Source of the DNA: Geobacter sp.
GTDB lineage: Bacteria; Desulfobacterota; Desulfuromonadia; Geobacterales; Geobacteraceae
Reading direction: 5' to 3'
DNA: 64,000 nt
Assembly (NCBI GenBank): GCA_003314535.1
Contig: POSG01000003.1
Span: 186,001-250,000, forward strand
In this document: positions 43,676 to 52,921 of the stretch, piece after piece
Position numbering within the stretch: the first letter of the stretch is position 1
How the letters are laid out: the number at the start of each line of letters is the position of its first letter
The notes under the pieces: model-generated
Told to the model about the DNA's origin: nothing
The model's database searches: none
What the model saw: the letters and a program-made list of their open reading frames with translations, nothing else
Program-made: the position numbers and the translations under genes

Positions 43676-45034
43676 TTGAAGACCAAAACTCTCTATTCGT
43701 GCCAGAAATGCGGCTACCAGTCACCGAAATGGCTGGGAAAGTGCCCGGACTGCAGTTCCTGGAACACCCTTGTCGAGGAAGTCGTCATGGGTGGCAAAAT
43801 CCAGGCTGGTGAAGGAGGCGCGGATTCCGTCCCGGTTCCCATAGGCCAGGTGGAAGGAGAAGCCGAAGACCGCTTCTCATGCGGCATGGAAGAACTGGAC
43901 CGTGTGCTGGGCGGAGGCGTGGTGGCCGGATCGCTGGTGCTCATAGGCGGTGATCCGGGAATCGGGAAGTCGACCCTCATGCTGCAGGCCACCGACCAGC
44001 TGTCGCAGCGCAAGGGGAAAGCCCTCTATGTCTCGGGAGAGGAATCCGCCCGCCAGACCAGGATGAGGGGTGAACGCCTCGGCACAACCGCAAAGGAGCT
44101 TTACATCCTGGCGGAAAATTCGCTGGAAAAGATTCTCGGGCAGGTAACGAGGCTCAAGCCGTCCGTGCTGGTCGTGGACTCCATCCAGACGGTTTTCACC
44201 AGGACCCTTGAATCGGCGCCCGGAACCGTGAGCCAGGTGCGCGAAACCGCCGGAAAGCTGATGCTGCTGGCCAAGGGGAGCGGAATCCCGGTGTTCCTCA
44301 TCGGCCACGTCACCAAGGACGGCTCCATCGCCGGGCCCCGGGTCCTGGAACACATGGTGGACACGGTCCTTTACTTCGAAGGCGACAGCGGCCATCCTTA
44401 CCGGATACTGCGCGCAATAAAGAACCGCTACGGCTCAACCAACGAAATCGGTGTGTTCGAAATGGGAGAAAAGGGCCTGTCCCAGGTGGGCAATCCGTCG
44501 GAGCTGTTCCTTTCGGAACGCCCGCTGGGCGTCTCCGGCTCGGTGGTGGCCGCAACCATCGAGGGGAGCAGGCCGCTCCTCGTCGAGCTGCAGGCGCTGG
44601 TCACCTCATCCTCGTACGGGGTCCCGCGTCGCACGACCATCGGAGTGGACCACAACCGCCTCGCCCTCCTGGTGGCGGTGCTGGAGAAGAAGGTCGGACT
44701 GGTAATGACCGGCCAGGACATATTTCTCAACGTGGTGGGAGGCGTCAAGCTGGCGGAGCCAGCCGCAGACCTGGCAATGGTCGCCGCGGTCGCCTCCAGC
44801 CACCTGGACCGGAGCATCGCTCCCCATACCATGGTTGTGGGAGAAGTGGGCCTCGCCGGAGAAGTACGCGCAGTCACTCAACCCGAAATCCGGGTCAGGG
44901 AAGCAGCGAAGCTCGGGTTCAGCCGCTGCATCCTTCCTGCCGGAAGCCTGAAGCATGTACGCGTCAGGGGTGTCGAGCTGATAGGAGTGGCTTCAGTGGC
45001 GGATGCTCTGGAACACCTGTTCGACCGGGATTGA
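43676..45034 (+). CDS. radA: DNA repair protein RadA
   Basis: A 452-residue RecA-related ATPase that promotes branch migration in recombination. Order: C4 zinc finger (C9, C12, C23, C26), Walker A GGDPGIGKST, the RadA-specific KNRYGSTNE, and a C-terminal Lon-like domain (VVGEVGLAGEVRAV). It starts at TTG 43676 with AGGGGAT 7 bp upstream, placing the zinc finger at the usual distance; an ATG-like frame start at 43625 adds an unrelated N-terminus. Confidence 0.93.
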   Translation: MKTKTLYSCQKCGYQSPKWLGKCPDCSSWNTLVEEVVMGGKIQAGEGGADSVPVPIGQVEGEAEDRFSCGMEELDRVLGGGVVAGSLVLIGGDPGIGKSTLMLQATDQLSQRKGKALYVSGEESARQTRMRGERLGTTAKELYILAENSLEKILGQVTRLKPSVLVVDSIQTVFTRTLESAPGTVSQVRETAGKLMLLAKGSGIPVFLIGHVTKDGSIAGPRVLEHMVDTVLYFEGDSGHPYRILRAIKNRYGSTNEIGVFEMGEKGLSQVGNPSELFLSERPLGVSGSVVAATIEGSRPLLVELQALVTSSSYGVPRRTTIGVDHNRLALLVAVLEKKVGLVMTGQDIFLNVVGGVKLAEPAADLAMVAAVASSHLDRSIAPHTMVVGEVGLAGEVRAVTQPEIRVREAAKLGFSRCILPAGSLKHVRVRGVELIGVASVADALEHLFDRD

Positions 45035-45056
45035 GCCATGCGAGATTTTCCTTTAC

Positions 45057-45085
45057 TTGAGCTCACTTTTTTCCTAGAATATCAA
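45057..45085 (+). promoter_or_regulatory. Candidate promoter of dksA
   Basis: TTGAGC (45057-45062), 17-bp spacer, TATCAA (45080-45085), about 27 bp before the start codon. Confidence 0.4.
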
Positions 45086-45111
45086 AGATTTACCCAGACA
45101 GGAGAGAAGTC

Positions 45112-45465
45112 ATGGATTTTGAAAAAAGAGAGTATTTTCGCTGCATCCTCCAGGAGGAGATGAGAGCGCTCCTTGAAGAGGCGGGAAAAACCGTATCCGA
45201 AATGACAGCGGATACGACCACCTTCCCGGACCCCAACGATCGCGCCACCCAGGAATCGGACCGCACCTTCGAGCTGCGCATCCGTGACCGGGAACGGCGC
45301 CTGCTCAACAAGATCCGTGAAGCGCTGGAAAGAATCGACGAAGGCACTTTCGGCACCTGCGAGATGTGCGGTGAACAGATCAGCGAAGCCCGCCTCAAGG
45401 CGCGGCCGGTTACCACCCTCTGCATAAACTGCAAGATTGAGCAGGAGAAGAGGGAAAAAATGTAG
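45112..45465 (+). CDS. dksA: DksA/TraR-family RNA polymerase-binding protein
   Basis: A 117-residue regulator that enters the RNA polymerase secondary channel and acts with ppGpp. N-terminal coiled coil (FEKREYFRCILQEEMRALLEEAGKT; then DRERRLLNKIREALERIDEGTFGTC), followed by a four-cysteine zinc finger CEMCGE..CINC and the usual RLKARPVT. AGGAGAG is 5 bp before the ATG. It lies 77 bp after radA and 56 bp before the sensor kinase. Confidence 0.92.
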   Translation: MDFEKREYFRCILQEEMRALLEEAGKTVSEMTADTTTFPDPNDRATQESDRTFELRIRDRERRLLNKIREALERIDEGTFGTCEMCGEQISEARLKARPVTTLCINCKIEQEKREKM

Positions 45466-45521
45466 CACGGTTCCATCGTCACCTGCCGCTCGGTACTGCG
45501 AAGGTCGTCCAACGGGAATCA

Positions 45522-47879
45522 ATGGCCTGCCAAAAAACCACGACATTCTTGAGTTCAGCCGTGCGGACAGTCAACTCCGCAAACCTTTCCTATGCTGCCA
45601 GGTTCGCTTCCCTGGCGCGCCTGATCAGGAAAACCCTGCTCCTGGAATCCGCCACCATATACATTCTCGACACGGAACGGCGAATGTTTTCGCGCAAGGT
45701 GTGCAGCTCCGGCCCCGCAAGGCTGCTCATCTGCGCCATACCGGCAGGAGAGGGGGCAGCCGGCCGCTGCGCTTCCACGAGGCAGCCCCTTTCCTGCAGC
45801 CGTGAGCACCTGCACCGGGACGAAACCACGGCAGCGCCGGGGTCAACCATAACGTGCCTCCCCATCTTCCACGGTTCGCGGCTCATGGGAGCACTCTCCC
45901 TGGAGAGCCCGGCTGTATCACCCCTTCCTTCATGGGGCGTCACCGTGCTCCATGACATCCTGACCGAAGTGGCCGGCCTGATCAGCACCATGGAAATCTC
46001 GGAGCGTTCCAGCCGGCGCGTCCAGCATCTCATGACATTGAATGAACTGGGCATGGCCCTCGCCCGGCCCGTTCCCTATCCCGACCTCCCCGCAGCCATC
46101 CCCCGAATGTGTAACAGCTTCGGCAATGCCTGCTGCAGCGTGCTTCGCATCACGGGCGACGTATCCAGGGAGGAGCAGGTCATCATCCAGTGCGGCAGGC
46201 GCAGCCGCCCTCAACGACGCTCCCTCCTGGAAATCGAGGAACGCTGCTCGCAGCGCGTGCTGTCAACCGGGACTCCGTACCTGGCAATCGACGTGGTTGC
46301 CGACGAAGATCTGCCGCCTTCCTGCATCTGTGTGCCTCTGCGCGGCGAAAAGCGCCTCATCGGGACACTTACCATATTCGGCAAGAGCGGCCGCCTGGGT
46401 GTGAGACGCAACTTCGACGAGGAGGACCGGGAGTTTTTCGAAGGCATGACGAATCTCGCGTCAACAGCGCTGGTGGCAGGAGAGAACAATTACCGGCTTT
46501 CCCTCCTGGCCGAGGAAAACGACCGGAAACTGAAGGAATTGTCTCTCCTCTACCGCGTCAGCAATGCCATGCACTCGACCACCATGATCAACCGCCTGAT
46601 TCACCTGAACCTGGCCGCCCTGGTCTCGGGGTCGCCGCACCTGTTCGAAAGGGCAATGCTGTTCCTGGTAAACCGTCGATCCGGTTTCATGCAGGGAATG
46701 CTGGGAGTGACATTCCACCAGGCCGCGCCCCCTCCCGAACCGCAGCACGAAAAAGACGAAAACCTCTTCAGCCGATGGGAAATTTCCGAGAAGGACATGC
46801 GGCTCCAGGAGAATTCCGATTTCAACCGCATGGTCATGTCGACCCGCATCCCCCTCGACCGCACCATGAACATACCGTCAAGGGCAGTTCTGGACAGAAG
46901 GCTCATGCTGGTACGCGGCAAGACAAAAAGAAAATATCGCGGCATGGATTTCATCAACCGCTTCCAGCTGTCCTCGTTCGCCGCTGTGCCGCTCATGGCC
47001 AAGCACGATGCAATAGGTGTCGTGATCGTGGACAACCCGCTGACCTGCAAGGAAATTTCTGAAGACGACCTTCGCCTCCTGCAGCTCTTCGCCAACCAGG
47101 CAGGCATGGCCATGGACAACTCCATTCTCTACAACAGGGTGGAAAACGCCAACCGTGAAGCGGTTGAGATACGGGAGCGCCTCCTGGAGGGCGAACGGCT
47201 CGCCACCCTGGGCGAGACCGCTGCAATCGTCGCCCACGAGCTCAAAGGACCGCTCGTTTGCATGGGGGGCCTGGCCAGGCGCCTGACCCGGAAGGAACCG
47301 CAGGGCTCGAGGGAATGGCATTACGCAAGGACCATCAGCATGGAAGCCGAGCGGCTTGAAAAGATGATCACCGAAATACTGTTCTTTTCACGCCGGACCA
47401 CCATATGCTACACCACCTGTTCAGCACGGGCCATAATCGAGGATTCGCTTGCAGTGTTGAGCGGTTCGCTCGAAGAGAAAAAGATCAGGGTAAAGCGGCG
47501 GCTGGCTGCGGCAGTTCCCGATTTCCTCGGCGATTTCCAGCAGCTGAAGCAGGTGTTCATCAACCTGTTCACCAATGCGGCCGAAGCGATGAAAAACGGC
47601 GGCGCCCTCTCGGTATCAGCGGCCGAAGCCCGACTGGACGGCAAGCGCGCGGTTTCTCTCAAAGTGCGCGATACCGGCGGCGGAATACCACAGGAAATAC
47701 TCCCCCAAATCTTCGATCCTTTCTTCACCACCAAGGAGCAGGGAACCGGCCTGGGGCTGCCCATCGTCCACAGGATCATAACCAACCACGGCGGCCGGAT
47801 ACAGGCGATGAACCGGCCGGGCGTCGGAGCGGAAATACGCATGATCCTGCCGGTGGAGCCTCCAACGAAAAGGGATTGA
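45522..47879 (+). CDS. GAF-domain sensor histidine kinase
   Basis: A 785-residue kinase without membrane segments. Three GAF-like domains at about 20-160, 165-320 and 335-540 lead through a coiled coil to a HisKA region with H572 (AAIVAHELKGPL) and a HATPase domain (N-box FINLFTNAAEAM; RDTGGGIP; GTGLGLPIV) at about 655-780. The first and second GAF modules are cysteine-rich (for example ACC, CIC), which may point to redox or metal sensing. No response regulator is adjacent. The ribosome site is weak. Confidence 0.85.
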   Translation: MACQKTTTFLSSAVRTVNSANLSYAARFASLARLIRKTLLLESATIYILDTERRMFSRKVCSSGPARLLICAIPAGEGAAGRCASTRQPLSCSREHLHRDETTAAPGSTITCLPIFHGSRLMGALSLESPAVSPLPSWGVTVLHDILTEVAGLISTMEISERSSRRVQHLMTLNELGMALARPVPYPDLPAAIPRMCNSFGNACCSVLRITGDVSREEQVIIQCGRRSRPQRRSLLEIEERCSQRVLSTGTPYLAIDVVADEDLPPSCICVPLRGEKRLIGTLTIFGKSGRLGVRRNFDEEDREFFEGMTNLASTALVAGENNYRLSLLAEENDRKLKELSLLYRVSNAMHSTTMINRLIHLNLAALVSGSPHLFERAMLFLVNRRSGFMQGMLGVTFHQAAPPPEPQHEKDENLFSRWEISEKDMRLQENSDFNRMVMSTRIPLDRTMNIPSRAVLDRRLMLVRGKTKRKYRGMDFINRFQLSSFAAVPLMAKHDAIGVVIVDNPLTCKEISEDDLRLLQLFANQAGMAMDNSILYNRVENANREAVEIRERLLEGERLATLGETAAIVAHELKGPLVCMGGLARRLTRKEPQGSREWHYARTISMEAERLEKMITEILFFSRRTTICYTTCSARAIIEDSLAVLSGSLEEKKIRVKRRLAAAVPDFLGDFQQLKQVFINLFTNAAEAMKNGGALSVSAAEARLDGKRAVSLKVRDTGGGIPQEILPQIFDPFFTTKEQGTGLGLPIVHRIITNHGGRIQAMNRPGVGAEIRMILPVEPPTKRD

Positions 47880-47985
47880 GCAGTACGCTCTCGGAGCACT
47901 GCCACCGCATGAAACCGTCCCCCCTCACCCGGCGCAAAGCGCCCTGCAATAGCAGGCAACCTTCTTTTGGGGGATGGATAAGAAG

Positions 47986-48011
47986 CCGGGGCGGCCAAAT
48001 GGCCGCCCCGG
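47986..48011 (-). terminator. Terminator-like hairpin after the PEP-CTERM gene
   Basis: CCGGGGCGGCC (47986-47996) pairs with GGCCGCCCCGG (48001-48011) over a 4-nt loop; short T-run (TTCTTATCC) on the minus strand. It follows a partial CCCCTCACCC repeat at 47920. Confidence 0.6.
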
Positions 48012-48033
48012 ATGAAATGTGCCGATGGATCGC

Positions 48034-48675
48034 TCAGGCCAGGGACTTGCGCCTGATCCCCACCATCCCGATCAGGCCCGCGCCCAGGAACCAGCCTGCG
48101 CTCGGCAGCGGCACCGGCTGGGCCTGGTCCGCGACCAGGGCCTGCACTTCAAGCCTCAGCTGATCGAGCCTTATGCTGTCGCTGCTGCTGACAGTGACTG
48201 CAAGCCTGCCGTCGGAAAGCCATGCGTAATCGGTTGAAGAAAATGTATAGACAGAACTCATGGTGGACTGGCTACCCCTCAAATTCAGCCGGTTTGCGCC
48301 GGTAAAATTTGCCATCGACAAGCTTCCGTCCCCCGACCCCGTAGCCATCGTCACCGAGTCTTGAGCCAAATCCGTGTCAAAGAAAGTATAATACAGCTGG
48401 ACCGAGGTAACGGTCATGTCGGCAGGCACAAAACCTGAAGCATCGCTGGTGGGCGCTGTCATGCCCCCGCCGGTTGAGCGCTGGTAATAGTTCGCGGCGG
48501 TTCCGGTGGCGGTCAGGTCGAAGATGAAGGAATAGGTCCTGTTGCTGATGTTGAGCATGGTTGCGTCGCCCGCATTACCCAGGTATGTCTCGCTGAAGGA
48601 AACAAGTGCTGCGCCGGCTTCACCAGCCGCGGCAATGGCCAGCAGAAAAGTCAGTGCTAAAGTCAGCTTTTTCAT
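48034..48675 (-). CDS. PEP-CTERM sorting domain protein (VPLPSA type)
   Basis: A 213-residue exported protein: signal peptide (LTLALTFLLAIAAAGEAGA), a Ser/Thr-rich beta-type mature domain, and a C-terminal sorting signal (VPLPSAGWFLGAGLIGMVGI then RRKS; about 188-213), the tripartite motif, helix and basic tail cleaved by exosortase. The function of the mature part is unknown; such proteins accompany exopolysaccharide loci. The start has GGGAGGAAAA upstream. Confidence 0.85.
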   Translation of the reverse strand: MKKLTLALTFLLAIAAAGEAGAALVSFSETYLGNAGDATMLNISNRTYSFIFDLTATGTAANYYQRSTGGGMTAPTSDASGFVPADMTVTSVQLYYTFFDTDLAQDSVTMATGSGDGSLSMANFTGANRLNLRGSQSTMSSVYTFSSTDYAWLSDGRLAVTVSSSDSIRLDQLRLEVQALVADQAQPVPLPSAGWFLGAGLIGMVGIRRKSLA

Positions 48676-49816
48676 TTTTCCTCCCGATGCCCCGTCTGTC
48701 CCCAGACGAACAGGGCAAGAAACAGCAAGTTAGACAACGGTAAACTTACGAGCAATTATTGAGCCACAATTATTATTGCAAAGCGATATTTTTTTCCCGC
48801 CCCAAAATCCGCTCCTGTTGCGGAATTTTTTTACCCGTGCGTGGGAACCGGCTGCAGACCGTGTTCACAGGCCCCCAAACCATATCTCTCAGCAATTCGA
48901 TCACAAACGCGCGGCATCCCCTTCCATCAAGGGAACCTGGTCTCTAGCAGAGCCGCAGTGTTCACGGAGAGAGCCTTTCAATCCACCATGAATTCAACAA
49001 GTTGAACACCAAGACAAAGATTTTTACGCGATTTTTTCACATGACGGAGAGCGAAACGGACCGGCAATGGCATGCCCGGCAAGAACCCTCACCGAGTCCA
49101 GGCGAATATTGATAATCAATATTCGCCCATGTGCCAGGCAATCAAAACCTGCTGGCATTTGCGGGAAAAAGGTATTATATAAGTTCTACTCGAGCAGGAT
49201 TTCCTCGCCGGGTGTCGGGTGGAGAAGAAAACATGACATTTTTCGTCACGCAATGGCGCCGTCAATGCATTTTTTTGTCCCTGAATACCCCCTTCAAGAG
49301 TGGCCACACTTGAGAAAATCAGGTACAGGGCCGCCGCTGTCGGCAAGACAGGACTGGAATGCGTCGGCCTCCACCTGTCAATGGAGTTTAGCCGGGCCTG
49401 ATTTTCAGCCACCGGTTTCGATCGCGACCCCGCAAAGGTGGCAATGCCGAACCGGGGCAAAAACCGTATACGACGCATCGACCCATATTCCCTCTCCGGC
49501 ACCTGGTTGGGCGGGCGCCATATTCCCATCGCCCCCCCCCTTCCACCTAACCTGGAAAGCGCTTGAGAATGACTTCCACACTCCAAGACGAATACCGCTC
49601 CATCGATTTTGCGGCCTTGCGAATCCCGGTGGTGGATACGCGAAACGTGGCGAAGACAACGGGGAGGGTCTGTTATGGTGCGTAGCAATTATCCTCAAAC
49701 TTTGACAAATCATTGAATTGCACAATATGAACTGAGGGGGAATCACCTTATTCCCTTTTTCTAGAAAACCTGCGATATCAAAGTAAACATTTTCTATTCA
49801 CAAGGACGGGACAAAA
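48676..49816. other. 1.1-kb region without convincing gene; Fur-box-like palindrome
   Basis: ORFs on both strands here look like chance. The notable feature is a perfect 27-bp palindrome at 49101-49127: GGCGAATATTGAT, a central A, and ATCAATATTCGCC. Its central 19 bp agree with the Fur-box consensus at about 15 of 19 positions. A candidate promoter for gmd lies at 49702-49731. Confidence 0.5.
49702..49731 (+). promoter_or_regulatory. Candidate sigma70 promoter of gmd
   Basis: TTGACA (49702-49707), 18-bp spacer, TATGAA (49726-49731), leaving an ~80-nt leader. Confidence 0.5.
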
Positions 49817-50866
49817 ATGAAAAAGGCTTTGATCACCGGTATAACCGGCCAAGACGGCTCGTACCTTGCCGAACTGCTTCTCGACAAGGGATATGAAGTG
49901 CACGGTATAATTCGCCGGTCCTCATCTTTCAACACCGGCAGGATCAACCATATCTACCAGGATCCTCATGAGTCAAGCGTGCGGATGTTTCTCCATTACG
50001 GAGATCTCAACGATGCCAGTTCACTCAACAAGGTATTGCGGGATGTCCGACCGGACGAAATCTACAACCTCGGTGCGCAGAGCCATGTCAGGGTCTCCTT
50101 TGACATACCTGAGTACACAGGCGAAGTCGATGCGCTCGGCACAGTGAGACTACTTGAAGGTATTCGCGAGACGGGGCTGAACACCAGGTTCTACCAGGCA
50201 TCATCGTCAGAACTCTACGGTAAAGTGGTCGAAACGCCACAACGCGAGTCCACGCCTTTTTATCCGCGCTCCCCCTATGCCTGCGCCAAAGCTTACGCCT
50301 ATTACATCACGGTCAATTTCCGGGAGAGCTATGACATGTTCGCATGCAACGGCATCCTGTTCAACCACGAGTCACCACGGCGCGGCGAAACCTTTGTCAC
50401 ACGGAAGATCACCAGGGCGGCCGCCAGAATCAAGCTGGGCATGCAGCCATGCCTGTACCTCGGCAACCTGGACGCCAAGCGCGACTGGGGGTTTGCTGGC
50501 GACTATGTGGAAGCGATGTGGCTCATGATGCAGCAACCCGAGCCGGACGATTACGTTGTCGCAACGGGAGAAACTCGCTCAGTGCGCGAATTTGCTGAAA
50601 AGGTGTTTGGCCGGCTGGACATGCCCATCGACTGGCAGGGGAAAGGAGTACATGAAAAGGGCGTTGACGCAAAAAGCGGCAAGATCGTCATCGAAGTGGA
50701 CACCAAATACTTTCGCCCCGCAGAAGTGGATCTGCTTCTGGGAGACCCGACCAAGGCAAGGCAGAAGCTGAATTGGTCGCCGAAAACCGATCTGGATGGG
50801 CTGGTGGCCATGATGACCGACGCAGACCTCATGCTGGCTGAAAGGGAAAAAAGAGCAAATGGATAG
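49817..50866 (+). CDS. gmd: GDP-mannose 4,6-dehydratase
   Basis: A 349-residue short-chain dehydrogenase making GDP-4-keto-6-deoxymannose from GDP-mannose. NAD(P) site [28 protein letters not shown], catalytic T/S..Y..K in [11 protein letters not shown] and [10 protein letters not shown], and substrate block [21 protein letters not shown]. It overlaps fcl by 8 bp; together they give GDP-L-fucose for the surface polysaccharide. Confidence 0.95.
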   Translation: MKKALITGITGQDGSYLAELLLDKGYEVHGIIRRSSSFNTGRINHIYQDPHESSVRMFLHYGDLNDASSLNKVLRDVRPDEIYNLGAQSHVRVSFDIPEYTGEVDALGTVRLLEGIRETGLNTRFYQASSSELYGKVVETPQRESTPFYPRSPYACAKAYAYYITVNFRESYDMFACNGILFNHESPRRGETFVTRKITRAAARIKLGMQPCLYLGNLDAKRDWGFAGDYVEAMWLMMQQPEPDDYVVATGETRSVREFAEKVFGRLDMPIDWQGKGVHEKGVDAKSGKIVIEVDTKYFRPAEVDLLLGDPTKARQKLNWSPKTDLDGLVAMMTDADLMLAEREKRANG

Positions 50867-51863
50867 GAACGCGAAGATTTATGTTGCCGGCCATCGGGGC
50901 CTGGTGGGCTCCGCCATCGTCAGGAAGCTGCAGGCTGAAGGTTACGGAAACCTCGTTCTCCGCACCAGCAAGGAGCTGGACTTGAGAAACCAGGTCGCCA
51001 CAAGCCAGTTCTTCGAGGCCGAAAAGCTTGACCATGTTTTCCTGGCCGCGGCCAAAGTGGGCGGTATCGTGGCCAACAGCACCTACCCTGCCGACTTCAT
51101 CTACGACAACCTGGCGATCCAGAACAATGTGATCCACAACTCCCGGCTGACCGGCGTGAAACGGCTCCTGTTCCTCGGCAGCACCTGCATCTATCCCAAG
51201 CTGTCACCACAGCCCATCAAGGAAGAATATCTCCTCACCGGCCCGCTGGAGCCAACCAACGATGCCTATGCCATAGCAAAGATCGCAGGCATCACCCTGT
51301 GCCGCTCCTGTAACAGGCAATACGGCACCCGCTTCCTTGCCGCCATGCCCACCAACCTCTACGGGCCGGGCGACAACTTCGACCTTGAAAAGTCACATGT
51401 GCTGCCTGCATTACTCAGGAAATTCCATGAGGCAAAGAAAAAGCAGGAGTCAGGGGTCAGGAGTCAGGAGTCAGGAGAAAAAGGCAACATAACCGTTACC
51501 ATCTGGGGAAGTGGTTCGCCAAAGCGGGAATTCCTGCACGTGGATGACCTTGCGGACGCTTGCCTGTTCCTCATGAACCTGCCGGAAGAGACTTACTCGC
51601 GTCTTCTCGCCATGCCCGAAGCTCCGGCACTCATCAATGTCGGAACCGGAGAAGAAGTCTCGATAAAGGAGCTTGCCCTGCTGATCAAGGAGATTGTCGG
51701 CTTCGAAGGCAGGCTCGAGTTCGACTCGTCCAAGCCGGACGGCACGCCGCGCAAGCTGTGCGACGTCTCCAGGCTGCACGAGCTTGGCTGGAAGCACAGG
51801 ACCGGGCTGCGGGAGGGGGTGCGCTCTACTTATGAATGGTACAAGAGGCAGGAAAAGCTTTAG
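50859..51863 (+). CDS. fcl: GDP-L-fucose synthase with a repeat-derived insertion
   Basis: A 334-residue epimerase-reductase producing GDP-L-fucose. NADP motif [25 protein letters not shown] and YAIAKIAG (catalytic Tyr/Lys), then NLYGPGDNF. Between RKFHEAK (about 193) and [14 protein letters not shown] the protein carries an extra hydrophilic stretch, [16 protein letters not shown], encoded by five CAGGAGT-type heptamers (51444-51478). Family members have a short loop here. The frame stays open, so the enzyme is probably functional. The gene starts 8 bp inside gmd. Confidence 0.93.
   Translation: MDRNAKIYVAGHRGLVGSAIVRKLQAEGYGNLVLRTSKELDLRNQVATSQFFEAEKLDHVFLAAAKVGGIVANSTYPADFIYDNLAIQNNVIHNSRLTGVKRLLFLGSTCIYPKLSPQPIKEEYLLTGPLEPTNDAYAIAKIAGITLCRSCNRQYGTRFLAAMPTNLYGPGDNFDLEKSHVLPALLRKFHEAKKKQESGVRSQESGEKGNITVTIWGSGSPKREFLHVDDLADACLFLMNLPEETYSRLLAMPEAPALINVGTGEEVSIKELALLIKEIVGFEGRLEFDSSKPDGTPRKLCDVSRLHELGWKHRTGLREGVRSTYEWYKRQEKL
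51444..51478 (+). repeat. CAGGAGT heptamer array inside fcl
   Basis: Five tandem heptamers (CAGGAGT, CAGGGGT, CAGGAGT, CAGGAGT, CAGGAGA). Read in frame, three heptamers give a 7-residue period ([14 protein letters not shown]). Confidence 0.9.
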
Positions 51864-51865
51864 CC

Positions 51866-51901
51866 ACGGATTTACACGGGTGTTGATCCGTGTGCATCCG
51901 T
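51866..51901 (+). repeat. Hairpin element after fcl
   Basis: ACGGATTTACACGG (51866-51879) and CCGTGTGCATCCGT (51888-51901) pair in 12 of 14 positions. No T-run; this is a common CACGGAT-type interspersed palindrome, perhaps aiding 3'-end formation. Confidence 0.6.
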
Positions 51902-52067
51902 AGCTGGTTTCGCTGTCCGATTTCCGGTTCCTCCTCCATGGTCAGACGCAGGCCTTATGGCATTGAAAGAAATCAATTCGGGAATTGCAGATAAAAGGTA
52001 AAGAAGGGGAGCACCCCTTCTTCCCTTTTTCTTGCAAACAATCGATATATAGTATACAAAATAGCGG

Positions 52068-52610
52068 TTACAGGCTTTGGCGCCGATTTCTCCTCCTGAA
52101 AACGACGAATCCGACCAGGCCGGAGCACAGGAGGAAGGCTGCGCTGGGAATGGGAGTGGCGCTCACGTTGTCCCCGCCTTCCGGAGTGATGAAGCTCAGG
52201 GAAGGAAGAAGACCTGCACCCGTCCACTGGATGAAGAGGGCATTGTAAAGGTCGTTCCCGTCCGGGCCGCTGAAAAGGACCGTCGGCACATTGGCAGCCG
52301 CAGCAGACGCACCCAGGGTCGTGATTGCATCGTTCAGGTCCATCTTCAGGTACAGGTGGGTAGTGTCCGCCATTGTAAGAGAGGACGTGAGCAGGGAATA
52401 CGCATCATCGGCCCTGAAGAGACGGATCCAGTTGCTGTTGTCCGTGCTGAACCAGAGTGTCGCCGGAGTGCTGAGCAGGTTGAAATCCAGCGTCACACCG
52501 CCGCCGTTCACGTCAGTCGCCCAGAAATCTGCGTAGAGAGTCGCAAATGCCGGGGAAGAGATACCCAGGATGAAAATGGTCAGAATTGCCATTATGTTTT
52601 TCTTCACCAT
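52068..52610 (-). CDS. PEP-CTERM-like secreted protein
   Basis: A 180-residue exported protein: signal peptide (IMAILTIFILGISSPAFA), a short beta-type mature domain, and a C-terminal sorting signal PIPSAAFLLCSGLVGFVVF followed by RRRNRRQ. It is a second putative exosortase substrate beside the polysaccharide genes. AAGGAGG is 6 bp before ATG 52610; the frame upstream to 52679 is ignored. The mature function is unknown. Confidence 0.8.
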   Translation of the reverse strand: MVKKNIMAILTIFILGISSPAFATLYADFWATDVNGGGVTLDFNLLSTPATLWFSTDNSNWIRLFRADDAYSLLTSSLTMADTTHLYLKMDLNDAITTLGASAAAANVPTVLFSGPDGNDLYNALFIQWTGAGLLPSLSFITPEGGDNVSATPIPSAAFLLCSGLVGFVVFRRRNRRQSL

Positions 52611-52921
52611 AATTCGCCTCCTTGTTGAAAAGTTGTCACGGGGATGGCAGATCGTTAAAAGAGAGAGGTTCGCGGACAAGACATGATGGGCAAGAGGATT
52701 TTCCGTTCAGCAATCAAACCATGGGGACGAGCGCCTGTCAATATATTTTAATAAATATACCGTAATTTGTGTAATACAACATACACATTTGCATTAAACT
52801 TGTTGCATTTTTGTTTCCGTTGGGGATAGGCTATCAGGTCAATACAGGGACGGGAGAAGCGGCAGCGCCCACTCATACCTTTGGTTGTCCCGCCCTGATT
52901 CCACCTCCTGGAGACAAGCCG
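52611..52921. other. Divergent AT-rich intergenic region
   Basis: No gene seen. The centre (52735-52815) is AT-rich, with a repeated TTGCATT (near 52791 and 52803), likely holding promoters for both flanking genes. Confidence 0.4.

Noticed and set aside
49067-49705. Overlapping opposite frames (212 and 190 codons) in the 49-kb gap
   Set aside because: Neither has a ribosome site, a domain or coding-like codon use; they mirror each other and look like chance openness.
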